Notes: generated from the sequence alone by a model not told the origin. Positions 9,672 to 19,969 are shown, numbered from the stretch's first letter. The stretch is 38,196 bases of DNA from Bifidobacterium biavatii DSM 23969 (GCF_000741165.1 NZ_JGYN01000036.1:37-38232); one strand, 5' to 3'. Translations and numbers: made by a program.

Positions 9672-9703
9672 CCCTCCCGTCCAAAGCGGGAGGGATTTTT
9701 GTT
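9672..9703 (+). terminator. Rho-independent terminator of pgsA
   Basis: CCCTCCCG (9672-9679) and CGGGAGGG (9687-9694) form a stem with a 7-nt loop, followed by ATTTTTGTT. It ends immediately before the cinA Shine-Dalgarno, so partial read-through is possible. Confidence 0.9.
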
Positions 9704-9717
9704 GAAGGAGAATGATG

Positions 9718-10266
9718 ATGATCGATGACGACGTGACGCGGCGTTGCGACGGCCTCGCCGCGGATATCCTGCGCTATTGCGAGGAGCGCGGGCTGAAGAT
9801 CGCGGCCGCGGAATCGCTGACCGGCGGCCTGCTCGCTGACGCGTTCGTGCGCATCCCTGGTGCGTCCAACGTGTTCCTCGGTTCCGCGGTCACCTACGAC
9901 ATTCGGGCCAAGGCGTCCATACTGGGTGTGGATCGCGGCCTGCTGGAGCGCGAGGGCGCGGTGCATCCCGAAGTCGCCCGGCAGATGGCCGCGGCGACCG
10001 CCCGGCTGTACGCGCAGCAGGAATACGGCGACCGCGTCATCGGCCTGTCCACCACCGGTGTGGCGGGGCCGGGACCCGACGGCGACAAGCCGGCCGGGCT
10101 GGTCTACATCGGGCTTGCGCTGCCGGGCGCCCTCGACGCGGACGGACACGGCCGCGAAGTGTGGAAGGAACTGCGGCTGAGCGGCACCCGCGAGCAGGTG
10201 CGTCGGCTCACGGTCATGCGCGTTTTGGAAAACTTGAGCCTATTTACAGCAAGTTCTCAGGAATAA
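9718..10266 (+). CDS. CinA-family nicotinamide-nucleotide amidohydrolase (PncC-type)
   Basis: Stand-alone CinA C-terminal domain, a family that deamidates nicotinamide mononucleotide to nicotinate mononucleotide in NAD salvage; in some bacteria CinA is tied to competence and recA. Motifs: LKIAAAESLTGGLLADAF (catalytic Ser region), VFLGSAVTYDIRAK, and GLSTTGVAGPGPDGDKPAGLVYIG. There are three consecutive ATG codons (9712, 9715, 9718). GAAGGAG at 9704-9710 is correctly spaced (7 nt) only for the third, which gives 182 residues. The N-terminal CinA (COG1058) domain is absent, as is usual for the short form. clgR follows after 67 bp, so co-transcription is likely. Confidence 0.92.
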   Translation: MIDDDVTRRCDGLAADILRYCEERGLKIAAAESLTGGLLADAFVRIPGASNVFLGSAVTYDIRAKASILGVDRGLLEREGAVHPEVARQMAAATARLYAQQEYGDRVIGLSTTGVAGPGPDGDKPAGLVYIGLALPGALDADGHGREVWKELRLSGTREQVRRLTVMRVLENLSLFTASSQE

Positions 10267-10333
10267 TGGCGCGGCTTGGGTGTTGTAGTTAGTGGAATCA
10301 CGAAACGGTTACGAGCACCTAAGGAGGGTTGCG

Positions 10334-10846
10334 ATGGAAACGATGACCCGCAGCGCAGAAACGATCAATGTCGAGGAACTCAGCCCGGTGGCGGCCCGTC
10401 CGGGCAGCGCGCGCATGCGCGACCTGACGCCGGTGCAGCGCAGGGCGGTGATGTTCGCCCAGCAGCAGGTGCTGGCCGCTCGCGCCGCTAAGAAGGCCAA
10501 GGATGAGCGCAAGGCGGCTCTGAGCCGCATGTGGCAGGAAGAGGATTCGGAAACGCGCGTCAGGAGCGCTTCCCGCACGGTGCGCGACACGACGGCGGAT
10601 GCACACGATGTGTCGCTGCGCGAAGCCATTGGCCATGTGCTGCGCGAACTGCGCACGCGCGACCGCAAGACCCTGCGTGAGGTCAGCGAAAAGGCTGGCG
10701 TCTCCCTTGGTTATCTGTCCGAGGTTGAACGCGGGCAGAAGGAGGCCAGCTCCGAGCTGCTCAGCTCGATTTCCGAATCGCTCGGTGTGAGCACCGCCCA
10801 GATGCTGCGCATGGTCGCCGACTACTTGGACTCGGTGGAGGCGTAG
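10334..10846 (+). CDS. clgR: ClgR-type XRE helix-turn-helix regulator of clp protease genes
   Basis: Transcription activator of clp protease and stress genes in actinobacteria. Residues about 93-155 match ClgR closely: [32 protein letters not shown] (helix-turn-helix) and [19 protein letters not shown]. It is 170 residues long and has an unusual N-terminal extension of about 90 residues. That extension is Ala/Arg/Lys-rich and probably helical around [21 protein letters not shown]. The DNA-binding domain is therefore C-terminal. The ATG start at 10334 is fixed by AAGGAGGG at 10321-10328. It lies downstream of cinA and 0.7 kb before recA, as in many actinobacteria. ClgR is usually itself a Clp substrate; the family's C-terminal Val-Ala degron is not obvious here (the chain ends SVEA). 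Confidence 0.92.
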   Translation: METMTRSAETINVEELSPVAARPGSARMRDLTPVQRRAVMFAQQQVLAARAAKKAKDERKAALSRMWQEEDSETRVRSASRTVRDTTADAHDVSLREAIGHVLRELRTRDRKTLREVSEKAGVSLGYLSEVERGQKEASSELLSSISESLGVSTAQMLRMVADYLDSVEA

Positions 10847-10879
10847 CGTTCGGCCCGTGGGGACTGGCGGCGAATTTTC

Positions 10880-10920
10880 ATGCGGCCCGTGACTGTCCTG
10901 TGGACGGTTGCGGGCCGCAT
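10880..10920 (+). terminator. Hairpin after clgR
   Basis: ATGCGGCCCG (10880-10889) pairs with CGGGCCGCAT (10911-10920), and an inner GTCC/GGAC forms a second stem. There is no U-tract, so it is a likely but non-canonical terminator. Confidence 0.55.
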
Positions 10921-10958
10921 TCGCGTGATGCCGGAACGCCGCACGTAGCTGTTGGCGG

Positions 10959-10964
10959 TACACT
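10959..10964 (+). promoter_or_regulatory. Probable -10 of a leaderless DUF3046 transcript
   Basis: TACACT lies 8 nt before the GTG at 10973, the same hexamer and spacing as before the GNAT gene. The GGGG in the gap could be a weak Shine-Dalgarno. Confidence 0.4.
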
Positions 10965-10972
10965 GGGGCATC

Positions 10973-11218
10973 GTGAAGGAACGGGAATTCTGGCAGCTGC
11001 TCGAGGAAGTGTTCGGGCGGGGATACGGCAAAAGCCTCGCGCGGGATCAGGGGCTGTCCCGGCTAGGCGGCATGACCGCGGTCGAGGCGCTCGCCGCCGG
11101 GGAACAGCCGCGCGTGGTGTGGAACGTGTTGTGTGATCAGATGGATGTGCCTGATTCGCGCCGATGGGGCGACGACCATGTCGCACCGCCGCTGCCGGTC
11201 GGGTTCTCCGATCGGTGA
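10973..11218 (+). CDS. DUF3046 family small protein
   Basis: An 81-residue actinobacterial protein usually encoded next to recA. The family pattern is clear: REFWQLLEEVFGRGYGKSLARDQ, then LGGMTAVEALAAGEQPRVVW, then LCDQMDVPDSRRWG. It is probably a compact all-helical protein of unknown function. The GTG start at 10973 puts the conserved KEREFW at the N-terminus; an in-frame ATG at 10952 lies upstream of the -10-like TACACT and is less likely. It is separated from recA by 362 bp that carry the SOS box and other regulatory motifs. Confidence 0.85.
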   Translation: MKEREFWQLLEEVFGRGYGKSLARDQGLSRLGGMTAVEALAAGEQPRVVWNVLCDQMDVPDSRRWGDDHVAPPLPVGFSDR

Positions 11219-11261
11219 ATCCGTGTGATTGCGGCGGACTTGCTGCGGAAGGGTTTGGGCT

Positions 11262-11271
11262 GGGGGGGGGG
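11262..11271 (+). repeat. Homopolymeric G10 tract
   Basis: Ten consecutive G lie 44 nt after the DUF3046 stop and about 75 nt before the SOS box. Such tracts are slippage-prone and also error-prone in sequencing. Confidence 0.8.
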
Positions 11272-11346
11272 ATCGGCAGATTGTCCGGTTGCTGGATGAA
11301 GAAGGCGATCGGTTGTCGTTGGTGTTGGCAACAAGACACGCGGTTC

Positions 11347-11358
11347 GAACAAATGTTC
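11347..11358. promoter_or_regulatory. LexA-binding SOS box upstream of recA
   Basis: GAACAAATGTTC matches GAAC-N4-GTTC, the Gram-positive/actinobacterial SOS box, and is flanked by C and G (CGAAC...GTTCG). It lies 222 bp upstream of the recA ATG, implying a longer SOS-controlled leader or a second promoter nearer the gene. Confidence 0.85.
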
Positions 11359-11374
11359 GTCATATGGGGTATGG

Positions 11375-11383
11375 TTATCCACA
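11375..11383 (+). promoter_or_regulatory. DnaA-box 9-mer in the recA upstream region
   Basis: TTATCCACA is the perfect DnaA-box consensus, 16 bp downstream of the SOS box. A single 9-mer can occur by chance, but a second copy accompanies the same 18-bp dyad at 24287-24359. Confidence 0.5.
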
Positions 11384-11485
11384 GTGACGGTTCATTGCCC
11401 TGCGCGGATTGCCTCCGGCGGAACGACTGGGAAGCGTTGCGCCGCAAGGCCTGAGTGGCTGCGCGACACGCCCGGCGGCGAAGTG

Positions 11486-11503
11486 TTCGACCACAGGGGT
11501 CGA
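11486..11503. promoter_or_regulatory. 18-bp dyad shared by two intergenic regions (copy 1)
   Basis: TTCGACCACAGGGGTCGA has arms TCGACC and GGTCGA around a 5-nt ACAGG spacer. An identical 18-mer is at 24342-24359. It ends 78 bp before the recA ATG and 7 bp before a weak -35 (TTGCGT). It looks like a regulator binding site; the regulator is unknown. Confidence 0.55.
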
Positions 11504-11580
11504 TTCGGCTTGCGTGACGGGCGGACATGCCCATACCGTGAGCGGTGAACCCGACGACCACGACACATAAGGAGCAGATC

Positions 11581-12795
11581 ATGGCACAGCAGACAGGCGC
11601 GGCGGCGAAAAAGACGTCCGACGCAAAGCCCGGCATCGATCCCCGCCGGCAGGCGGCGCTGGACACGGCGCTCGCGCAGGTGGAGAAAAGCTTCGGCAAA
11701 GGCTCGGCGATGAGGCTGGGCGATCGACCCGAACAGAACGTCGAGGTCATCCCCACCGGATCGCTAGCGCTTGACATGGCATTGGGCATTGGGGGCCTGC
11801 CCAAGGGCCGCATCGTCGAGATTTACGGTCCGGAATCCTCCGGCAAAACCACGCTGGCGCTGCACGTGGTGGCGAACGCGCAGAAGGCGGGCGGCGTGGC
11901 GGCCTTCATCGACGCGGAGCATGCGCTCGACCCCGTATACGCGCGCAAACTCGGCGTCGACACCGACTCGCTGATCGTCTCCCAGCCCGACAACGGCGAG
12001 CAGGCGCTGGAGATCGCCGACATGCTCATCCGCTCCGGCGCGCTCGACGTCATCGTCATCGACTCGGTCGCGGCCCTCGTGCCGAAGGCGGAAATCGACG
12101 GCGACATGGGCGACAGCCACGTCGGATTGCAGGCCAGACTCATGAGCCAGGCGCTGCGCAAGATGACGGGCGCTCTGGCACAGGCCGGTACCACGGCCAT
12201 CTTCATCAACCAGCTGCGCGAGAAGATCGGCGTGTTCTTCGGCAGCCCGGAGACCACCACCGGAGGTAAGGCGCTGAAGTTCTACGCTTCGGTGCGCCTT
12301 GACATCCGTCGCATTCAGACTATCAAGAACGGCGAGGACGCCATCGGCAACCGCACCAAGGTCAAGGTCGTGAAAAACAAGATGGCCCCGCCGTTCAAGT
12401 CCGCGGAATTCGACGTGCTGTACGGCGAGGGCATCTCCACCGAAGGATCCGTGCTCGACATGGCCTTGCAGTGCAACGTGGTCAAGAAGTCCGGTTCGTG
12501 GTTCACCTACAACGGCGACCAGCTCGGCCAAGGACGTGAAAACGTGCGTAAGTTCCTTCGCGACAATCCGGACGTCACCCACGAGATCGAGAACAAGGTC
12601 AAGGTAGAGTTCGGCCTGATCCCCGCCGAAGACCAGTTCGCGGAAGGCGCCGGCGACGAGCCCGACGGTGACGCCAAGGATGCGGGTGCAGCCGCCAAGG
12701 CGACCGGTTCGTCGGCCAAGGCCGACAAGGCCGCGGACAAGACCGCCGCGGCTTCGGAGGCCGCCAAGGGTGCCGTTTCCGGCAGCAAGGCGTGA
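11581..12795 (+). CDS. recA: Recombinase A
   Basis: DNA-dependent ATPase for homologous recombination and LexA self-cleavage in the SOS response. It has 404 residues. Walker A GPESSGKT is at 83-90, Walker B ends at Asp161 ([12 protein letters not shown]), and the L1/L2 region is seen as [21 protein letters not shown] and [22 protein letters not shown]. The C-terminal tail from about residue 350 is long and rich in Ala, Lys and Asp, more than in E. coli RecA. The ATG at 11581 is fixed by AAGGAG at 11569-11574; an in-frame GTG at 11545 lies before this site and is rejected. Regulated by the SOS box upstream. recX follows after 10 bp, so they are co-transcribed. Confidence 0.99.
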   Translation: MAQQTGAAAKKTSDAKPGIDPRRQAALDTALAQVEKSFGKGSAMRLGDRPEQNVEVIPTGSLALDMALGIGGLPKGRIVEIYGPESSGKTTLALHVVANAQKAGGVAAFIDAEHALDPVYARKLGVDTDSLIVSQPDNGEQALEIADMLIRSGALDVIVIDSVAALVPKAEIDGDMGDSHVGLQARLMSQALRKMTGALAQAGTTAIFINQLREKIGVFFGSPETTTGGKALKFYASVRLDIRRIQTIKNGEDAIGNRTKVKVVKNKMAPPFKSAEFDVLYGEGISTEGSVLDMALQCNVVKKSGSWFTYNGDQLGQGRENVRKFLRDNPDVTHEIENKVKVEFGLIPAEDQFAEGAGDEPDGDAKDAGAAAKATGSSAKADKAADKTAAASEAAKGAVSGSKA

Positions 12796-12805
12796 GTGTT
12801 CGGCG

Positions 12806-13504
12806 ATGATCAGCGTTGACGAATTCCTGCGTCGGCATCCGGCCGATCCGGCGATGGCGGCCGACGCGGGCAATGCGGAGGACGCGACTGTTACCGTGGG
12901 AATCGAAGAGTCGGACGATGGCGTTCGGACGGCAAGCCGGGACGGTCGGGGCGATGACGGCCGTCGCCGTTTCGGCCGGTCCCGTCGTTCCCATTCGACG
13001 TCTCGTTCGACGTCACGTTCGTCATGGGCCGCGCATGAGGCGAATGACCCGTCGGACGCGGACGCCTGCCGAGAGGCGGCGCTGCGTCTGCTGGACGCCG
13101 CGCCGCGCTCCTCGGGAACGCTGCGGGAGAAGCTTGCCGACCGGGGGTATGACGCTGATGTGGCGGAATCCGTCATTGCGCGGCTCCGGCAGGTGCATCT
13201 GATTGACGACGAAGCATACGCCCGCTCGGCGGTGCGGTACTGCGTCAGCCGGCTTATGGGCGGCAGGGGAGCGCTGATGGAGCTGTCCAGGCGCGGCGTG
13301 GATCGAGCCATGGCCCAACAGGTCGTGGCGCAGGCCGAAGCCGAAGGCATGTTCGAAGAGGCGGCTTGGGAACTGGGCCGCCGGTACGCGGAGAAAACGG
13401 AGGGAATGGAGCCTGAGCGGCGCCGTCGCCGTTTTTGGTCGGCAGGTGGGCGCAAAGGGCACAATCCCGACACGCTCCGGCGTGTCGCACAGGAATTGCT
13501 GTAG
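12806..13504 (+). CDS. recX: Regulatory protein RecX
   Basis: Inhibits RecA filament extension. It has 232 residues. The RecX three-helix repeats are seen from about residue 90: ACREAALRLLDAAPRSSGTLREKLADRGYDADVAESVIARLRQVHLIDD, then YCVSRLMGGRGALMELSRRGVD and a third repeat. The first ~80 residues are an unusual, apparently disordered extension with an Arg/Ser-rich block (FGRSRRSHSTSRSTSRSS) and Asp-rich stretches, likely variable between species. The ATG start at 12806 lies 10 bp after the recA stop, so translational coupling is likely. No Shine-Dalgarno is evident. The frame stays open upstream inside recA but that part is an out-of-frame artefact. Confidence 0.92.
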   Translation: MISVDEFLRRHPADPAMAADAGNAEDATVTVGIEESDDGVRTASRDGRGDDGRRRFGRSRRSHSTSRSTSRSSWAAHEANDPSDADACREAALRLLDAAPRSSGTLREKLADRGYDADVAESVIARLRQVHLIDDEAYARSAVRYCVSRLMGGRGALMELSRRGVDRAMAQQVVAQAEAEGMFEEAAWELGRRYAEKTEGMEPERRRRRFWSAGGRKGHNPDTLRRVAQELL

Positions 13505-13642
13505 TTCATGCCGTTGGCCGGACAAGCCATGATGCATTCGCCGACATGACGCGTCATTGAGTTGCGGCTTTCCCATATGCGGGATGCCCGCGCGCGGACA
13601 TTGTCGTCCGGCATGCGCGCGTGCATCGCAATGAAAGTAATT

Positions 13643-14000
13643 GAGACCCCTTATACCCCGGGTTCTGTCACGCCGCGCGAACGCGGCGCGGACGACCATC
13701 CATCTCGACTTGGCGTCGCCGCCAAGCTCTAGCAGCCTACCCGAAGGCATTGGGCGAGCAGCCCTCAAGCGCCTTCTGCTTGGCCTTGCTCCCGATGAGG
13801 CTTGCCATGCGGCCGGCTGTTGCCAGCGGCCCGGTGGTCTCTTACACCGCCGTTTCACCCTTACCAGCCGAAGCTGGCGGTCTGTTCTCTGCTGCGCTGT
13901 CTCTCAGGTCACCCTGGGCGGACGTTATCCGCCATCGTGCTCTGCGGAGCCCGGAAGTTCCTCAGTCCGGCAATCCGAACCGCGGTCGTCAGGGGGTCTC
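13643..14000 (-). ncRNA. rnpB: RNase P RNA (M1 RNA, type A)
   Basis: Catalytic RNA that trims the 5' leader from tRNA precursors. On the minus strand the ends pair as helix P1: GAGACCCC at the 5' end (14000-13993) with GGGGTCTC at the 3' end (13650-13643). Universal elements are visible: a GAGGAA-type segment after the 5' region (CTGAGGAACTTCCGGGCTCC), GGGTGAAACGGCGGTGTAAGAG in the middle, and the 3' ACAGAACCCGGGGTATAA. The length of about 358 nt fits a high-GC Gram-positive type A RNA. Open reading frames across this interval are spurious. A -10 (TATAGT) lies 10-15 bp upstream of the 5' end. No strong terminator is seen; an imperfect GC-rich hairpin occurs near 13578-13625. Confidence 0.97.
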
Positions 14001-14009
14001 AAACGCACC

Positions 14010-14015
14010 ACTATA
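14010..14015 (-). promoter_or_regulatory. -10 element of the rnpB promoter
   Basis: On the minus strand TATAGT is followed about 9-10 nt later by the predicted GAGACC 5' end of RNase P RNA. No consensus -35 is seen. Confidence 0.7.
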
Positions 14016-14153
14016 CACGACGGCACGCCGGCGCCGGCGGATCGACTGGCTGATGTGGGACAAATTCCCACAAACCCGGAATCGTTGATGCAACACGCGG
14101 AAAACGCCCATTTTTCTTCGGGCGAGTTCCCCAATGTTCACCGATCATTCGGC

Positions 14154-14159
14154 TACAAT
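14154..14159 (+). promoter_or_regulatory. Probable -10 of hpf
   Basis: TACAAT lies 74 nt before the hpf ATG, in the region divergent from rnpB. The -35 is weak. Confidence 0.45.
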
Positions 14160-14232
14160 AAAACGTACCGACGGCGAAGTCGCCGCCGGACCGCAAATAG
14201 CGGGCAACACCGCTTGAGTATAGGAGGTCCAC

Positions 14233-14889
14233 ATGGAAATCGTCGTTACCGGACGCCACACGCAAGTCAAGCAGAGGTTCCGTGATGTCGTCGAAAGCAA
14301 GATGAATCGTGTGACCGCTATCGCTCCGGACGCCCAGCGCGCGCAGATCGTGCTGACGCACGAGGGCAACCCGCGTCAGGCCGACACGGCCAAGCGCGTG
14401 GAAATCACCGTCATCGCGGGCAGCACCGTGGTGCGTGCCGAAGCGTCGAGCACCGACGAATTCAGCGCGCTCGACATGGCGCTGGACAAGCTGACGCTCC
14501 GTCTGCGCCGCACGCGCGACCGCCGCAAGGATCATCGTCGCGGCTACACGAACCCGGTCCCGGTTGACATGGGCGTGGTCGAGCCCGAAGCCGAAGAGGA
14601 GGTTCCGGAGGAGGAGCCGAACAACAGCCCCGCCGCCGCGGTCGCGTCCGACCTTGGCCCGGGCGAATCGGTGGAGGTCCAGGTCGGCGATACCCCGATC
14701 GTCATTCGCCGCAAGCTGCACATCGCCGAGCCGATGACCATCGACGAGGCCCTGTACGAGATGGAGCTGATCGGCCACGACTTCTTCCTGTTCGTTAACA
14801 AGGAAACCGGCCGTCCGTCCGTCGTCTACCATCGTCACGGCTGGAGCTACGGCGTGTTCGAGATCGACACCCCGGAGAACGTGCAGTAA
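14233..14889 (+). CDS. hpf: Long-form ribosome hibernation promoting factor
   Basis: Binds the 30S subunit and dimerises ribosomes into inactive 100S particles during stationary phase or stress. It has 218 residues. The S30AE N-domain starts at MEIVVTGRHTQVKQRFRDVVESKMNRV and ends with the basic TLRLRRTRDRRKDHRRG. An acidic Pro/Glu linker (about 115-135) follows. The C-terminal dimerisation domain is complete: PIVIRRKLHIAEPMTIDEALYEMELIGHDFFLFVNKETGRPSVVYHRHGWSYGVFE. The start is set by AGGAGG at 14222-14227. It is monocistronic, with its own terminator before secA. Confidence 0.97.
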   Translation: MEIVVTGRHTQVKQRFRDVVESKMNRVTAIAPDAQRAQIVLTHEGNPRQADTAKRVEITVIAGSTVVRAEASSTDEFSALDMALDKLTLRLRRTRDRRKDHRRGYTNPVPVDMGVVEPEAEEEVPEEEPNNSPAAAVASDLGPGESVEVQVGDTPIVIRRKLHIAEPMTIDEALYEMELIGHDFFLFVNKETGRPSVVYHRHGWSYGVFEIDTPENVQ

Positions 14890-14942
14890 CACAAACGCAA
14901 ACCGTGCGGCGGCGATAATGCCAGCACGGCAATGAGATACAG

Positions 14943-14980
14943 ACCCGCGTGGGGCGTGTCCGCCACGCGGGTTCTTTTAT
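14943..14980 (+). terminator. Rho-independent terminator of hpf
   Basis: ACCCGCGTGG (14943-14952) pairs with CCACGCGGGT (14963-14972), followed by TCTTTTAT. Confidence 0.9.
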
Positions 14981-15105
14981 GCGTAAAATGCGGACATTCC
15001 CGGCGAAAATCGGCGTGTCCGCGTATTATGAACGAAGTTTGTGCCCGACTTGCACGAGGTTGGGCTATGCTCGTTTACGGTAACAAACTCTACAGGGAGC
15101 AAAAC

Positions 15106-18024
<2,919 letters not shown>

Positions 18025-18082
18025 CGCACGAGTCCTATACGGGTCTCGTTGATCGGGCCCCGTTCCCTCGTGACTCATGACG

Positions 18083-18112
18083 AAAGGCTCCCCTCAGGGG
18101 AGCCTTTTCTTG
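18083..18112 (+). terminator. Rho-independent terminator of secA
   Basis: AAAGGCTCCCC (18083-18093) pairs with GGGGAGCCTTT across a 3-nt TCA loop, followed by TCTTGTCT. Confidence 0.95.
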
Positions 18113-18178
18113 TCTGGAACGGAAGCCGAACGGCATTTTGCTATATGGAAGATCATGTTCGCCGAAACGGCGGGCCAT

Positions 18179-18184
18179 TACAAT
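18179..18184 (+). promoter_or_regulatory. Probable -10 of trpD
   Basis: TACAAT lies 46 nt before the trpD ATG. No Trp-rich leader peptide or attenuator hairpin is evident in the short leader. Confidence 0.45.
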
Positions 18185-18230
18185 AAGCGGCGACAACACA
18201 CACAGCGGCGCGAGGCGCCAAGGAGGCATC

Positions 18231-19277
18231 ATGGCAGAGATCACATGGAAGTCGATTCTCACCAAGCTGGTCGGGGGAGACCATCTGAGTGCGGAGGAAT
18301 CGGAGTGGTTCGTCGACGACCTGATGCAGGGCAACGCCAATCCGGCCGCCGTCGGCGCGGCTCTGGCCATGCAGCAGCAGCTCGGTCTGACTGCCGACGA
18401 GGTGTCAGGCGCCGCCAAGGCGATGGTCGCCCATGCCGTGCCGCTCAAGGTGTCCGGTGAGACCACCGACATCGTCGGCACCGGTGGTGACGGTTTCGCC
18501 ACGGTGAACCTGTCCACCATGGGCTCGGTCGCCGCGGCCGCGGCCGGCGTGAAGATCGTCAAGCACGGCAATCGTGCCGCATCGTCCAAGTGCGGCGCCG
18601 CCGACGTGCTTGAGGCGCTCGGCCTGCCGCTGGGACTGTCGCCTGAAGCCGTGGGCGAGGTCGGCGACGAGGTCGGTATCACGTTCGCGTTCGCGCGCAC
18701 GTTCCACCCGGCCATGCGCTTCGTCGGCCCGATCCGCGCCGCACTCGGCATTCCGTGCGTGTTCAACGTGCTCGGTCCGCTGACCAACCCGGCCAAGCCC
18801 GCGCACGTCGCCATCGGCTGCGCGAACCGTCGCATGAGCCCGATCATGGCCGCCGTTTACGCGGCCAACGGACAGTCAGGCATGGTGTACACCTCGCACG
18901 AGGGCATGGACGAACTGGCTCCCACCGGCCCGGTGTCCGTGTGGGAGATCCGCGACGGCAAGGTCACGGAAACCGAATTCGACCCGACCGTCGAACTCGG
19001 ACTGGCGAAGATCGACGTCGCGGACCTTAAGGGCGGCGAACCGGAGGTCAACGCCGCGGCGTTCCGCGACTTCGTGGTCGGCAAGGACATTCCGGCGCGC
19101 GCCACCGCGCTGCTCAACGCCGCGTCCGCGATCGTGGCCGACGGCCATCTGGTCGGCGACGGCACGCTGGGGGAGCGGTTCAAGGAAGCGTATGCGCTGG
19201 CCGAGCGTACCGTCGACTCCGGCAAGGCGCAGGCGCTGCTCGACCGGTGGATCGCCACCGCCAAGAGCAAGGCGTGA
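18231..19277 (+). CDS. trpD: Anthranilate phosphoribosyltransferase
   Basis: Joins anthranilate to PRPP in tryptophan synthesis. It is a full-length protein of 348 residues. The PRPP-binding GTGGDG is at residues 83-88, followed by NLSTMGSVAAAAAGVKIVKHGNRAASSKCGAADVLEALG and FVGPIRAALGIPCVFNVLGPLTNPAKP, which contain the anthranilate- and metal-binding residues typical of TrpD. The start is fixed by AAGGAGG at 18220-18226. The gene stands alone between secA and a convergent membrane-protein gene, away from other trp genes, with its own promoter-like element and terminator. Confidence 0.97.
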   Translation: MAEITWKSILTKLVGGDHLSAEESEWFVDDLMQGNANPAAVGAALAMQQQLGLTADEVSGAAKAMVAHAVPLKVSGETTDIVGTGGDGFATVNLSTMGSVAAAAAGVKIVKHGNRAASSKCGAADVLEALGLPLGLSPEAVGEVGDEVGITFAFARTFHPAMRFVGPIRAALGIPCVFNVLGPLTNPAKPAHVAIGCANRRMSPIMAAVYAANGQSGMVYTSHEGMDELAPTGPVSVWEIRDGKVTETEFDPTVELGLAKIDVADLKGGEPEVNAAAFRDFVVGKDIPARATALLNAASAIVADGHLVGDGTLGERFKEAYALAERTVDSGKAQALLDRWIATAKSKA

Positions 19278-19349
19278 GCCGATTGGCATATCCGTTGCTC
19301 CGATCGCGCCGGCGAATGCGCGCGAAACGGGCTTGAGATCTTGAGATAA

Positions 19350-19401
19350 AGGAACGCCGGTTGGATCCTCCCATCGTTGGGATGATTCAACCGGCGTTCC
19401 T
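19350..19401. terminator. Bidirectional terminator between trpD and the convergent membrane-protein gene
   Basis: AGGAACGCCGGTTG (19350-19363) pairs perfectly with CAACCGGCGTTCCT (19388-19401). The loop itself extends pairing through TCCCA/TGGGA. The minus-strand exit has TTTATCT, and the plus-strand exit has GCGTTTAT. Confidence 0.92.
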
Positions 19402-19405
19402 GCGT

Positions 19406-19969
19406 TTATACGCGCGCCCCGTCGTCGGTATAGCCGTTGCGCGTCTGCGTGTGCCCCTTGTGCTGCACGATGAGACCGGCGGCGCCAATGACGGCGCATG
19501 CGCCGAACACCGTGCCCAGCAGCGCCGCCAGCGCTGGCATGAACACGCTGGCGATCACGCCGGCCACGCCGGCCACGAGCAGAATCCAGAACACGAGCTT
19601 GGCGGGCTTGATCGGTCCGATCTCGGGGTTCGGCGGCGTGAAGTCGTCGCCGTAGCGGTCCATCACGTCGTCCGTGTCCAGCCAGCTGGAACTGGTGTTG
19701 TCTCTCGGACCGCGCACGCGCCGGTTCAACGGCCTGATATCGTCGGTGAACACGCCGTTGTCCAGATCATTGACCGACAGCAGCGCCTCCTTCTCCTTGC
19801 GCTGGGCATGGCGTTCGAATCGCTTCGCGTTGCGCGATTGCTCAACGTCCTTGAGATCGTCCGCGTGCGCCTCGGCAAACGCGGCCCACGCGCTATCCAG
19901 ATCATCGCCGTTATTCGGCGTGGGGTTTGGGCGTTCGTCGCCGCCGTTGCTATTGTTGAGGTCAGTCAT
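19406..19969 (-). CDS. Small membrane protein of unknown function
   Basis: A 187-residue protein with no recognised family. Residues 1-125 are hydrophilic and highly charged: an Asn/Asp/Pro-rich start, then a helical acidic-basic segment ADDLKDVEQSRNAKRFERHA and SSSWLDTDDVMDRYGDDFTPP. Two adjacent hydrophobic segments follow (LVFWILLVAGVAGVIASVF and LAALLGTVFGACAVIGAAGLIV), then a short polar C-terminus. The likely topology is a cytoplasmic N-domain plus a membrane hairpin. The ATG at 19969 is preferred: TACAGT lies 7 nt upstream and no Shine-Dalgarno is visible, so the mRNA may be leaderless. The frame runs further upstream across plsC, but that part is an antisense artefact. It is divergent from plsC. 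Confidence 0.82.
   Translation of the reverse strand: MTDLNNSNGGDERPNPTPNNGDDLDSAWAAFAEAHADDLKDVEQSRNAKRFERHAQRKEKEALLSVNDLDNGVFTDDIRPLNRRVRGPRDNTSSSWLDTDDVMDRYGDDFTPPNPEIGPIKPAKLVFWILLVAGVAGVIASVFMPALAALLGTVFGACAVIGAAGLIVQHKGHTQTRNGYTDDGARV

Larger units (their letters stand above)
11219..11580. other. recA upstream intergenic region (362 bp)
   Basis: Holds, in order: a run of ten G (11262-11271), a consensus SOS box (11347-11358), a DnaA-box 9-mer (11375-11383) overlapping a possible 27-codon ORF (11371-11454, MVIHSDGSLPCADCLRRNDW..., with a CxxC), an 18-bp dyad shared with another intergenic region (11486-11503), and a possible weak promoter TTGCGT (11510-11515) / CATACC (11532-11537). 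No other gene is supported. Confidence 0.75.

Noticed and set aside
13641..14285. Open frames across the RNase P RNA gene
   Set aside because: The interval is rnpB on the minus strand; the frames overlap its conserved core and carry no protein signature.
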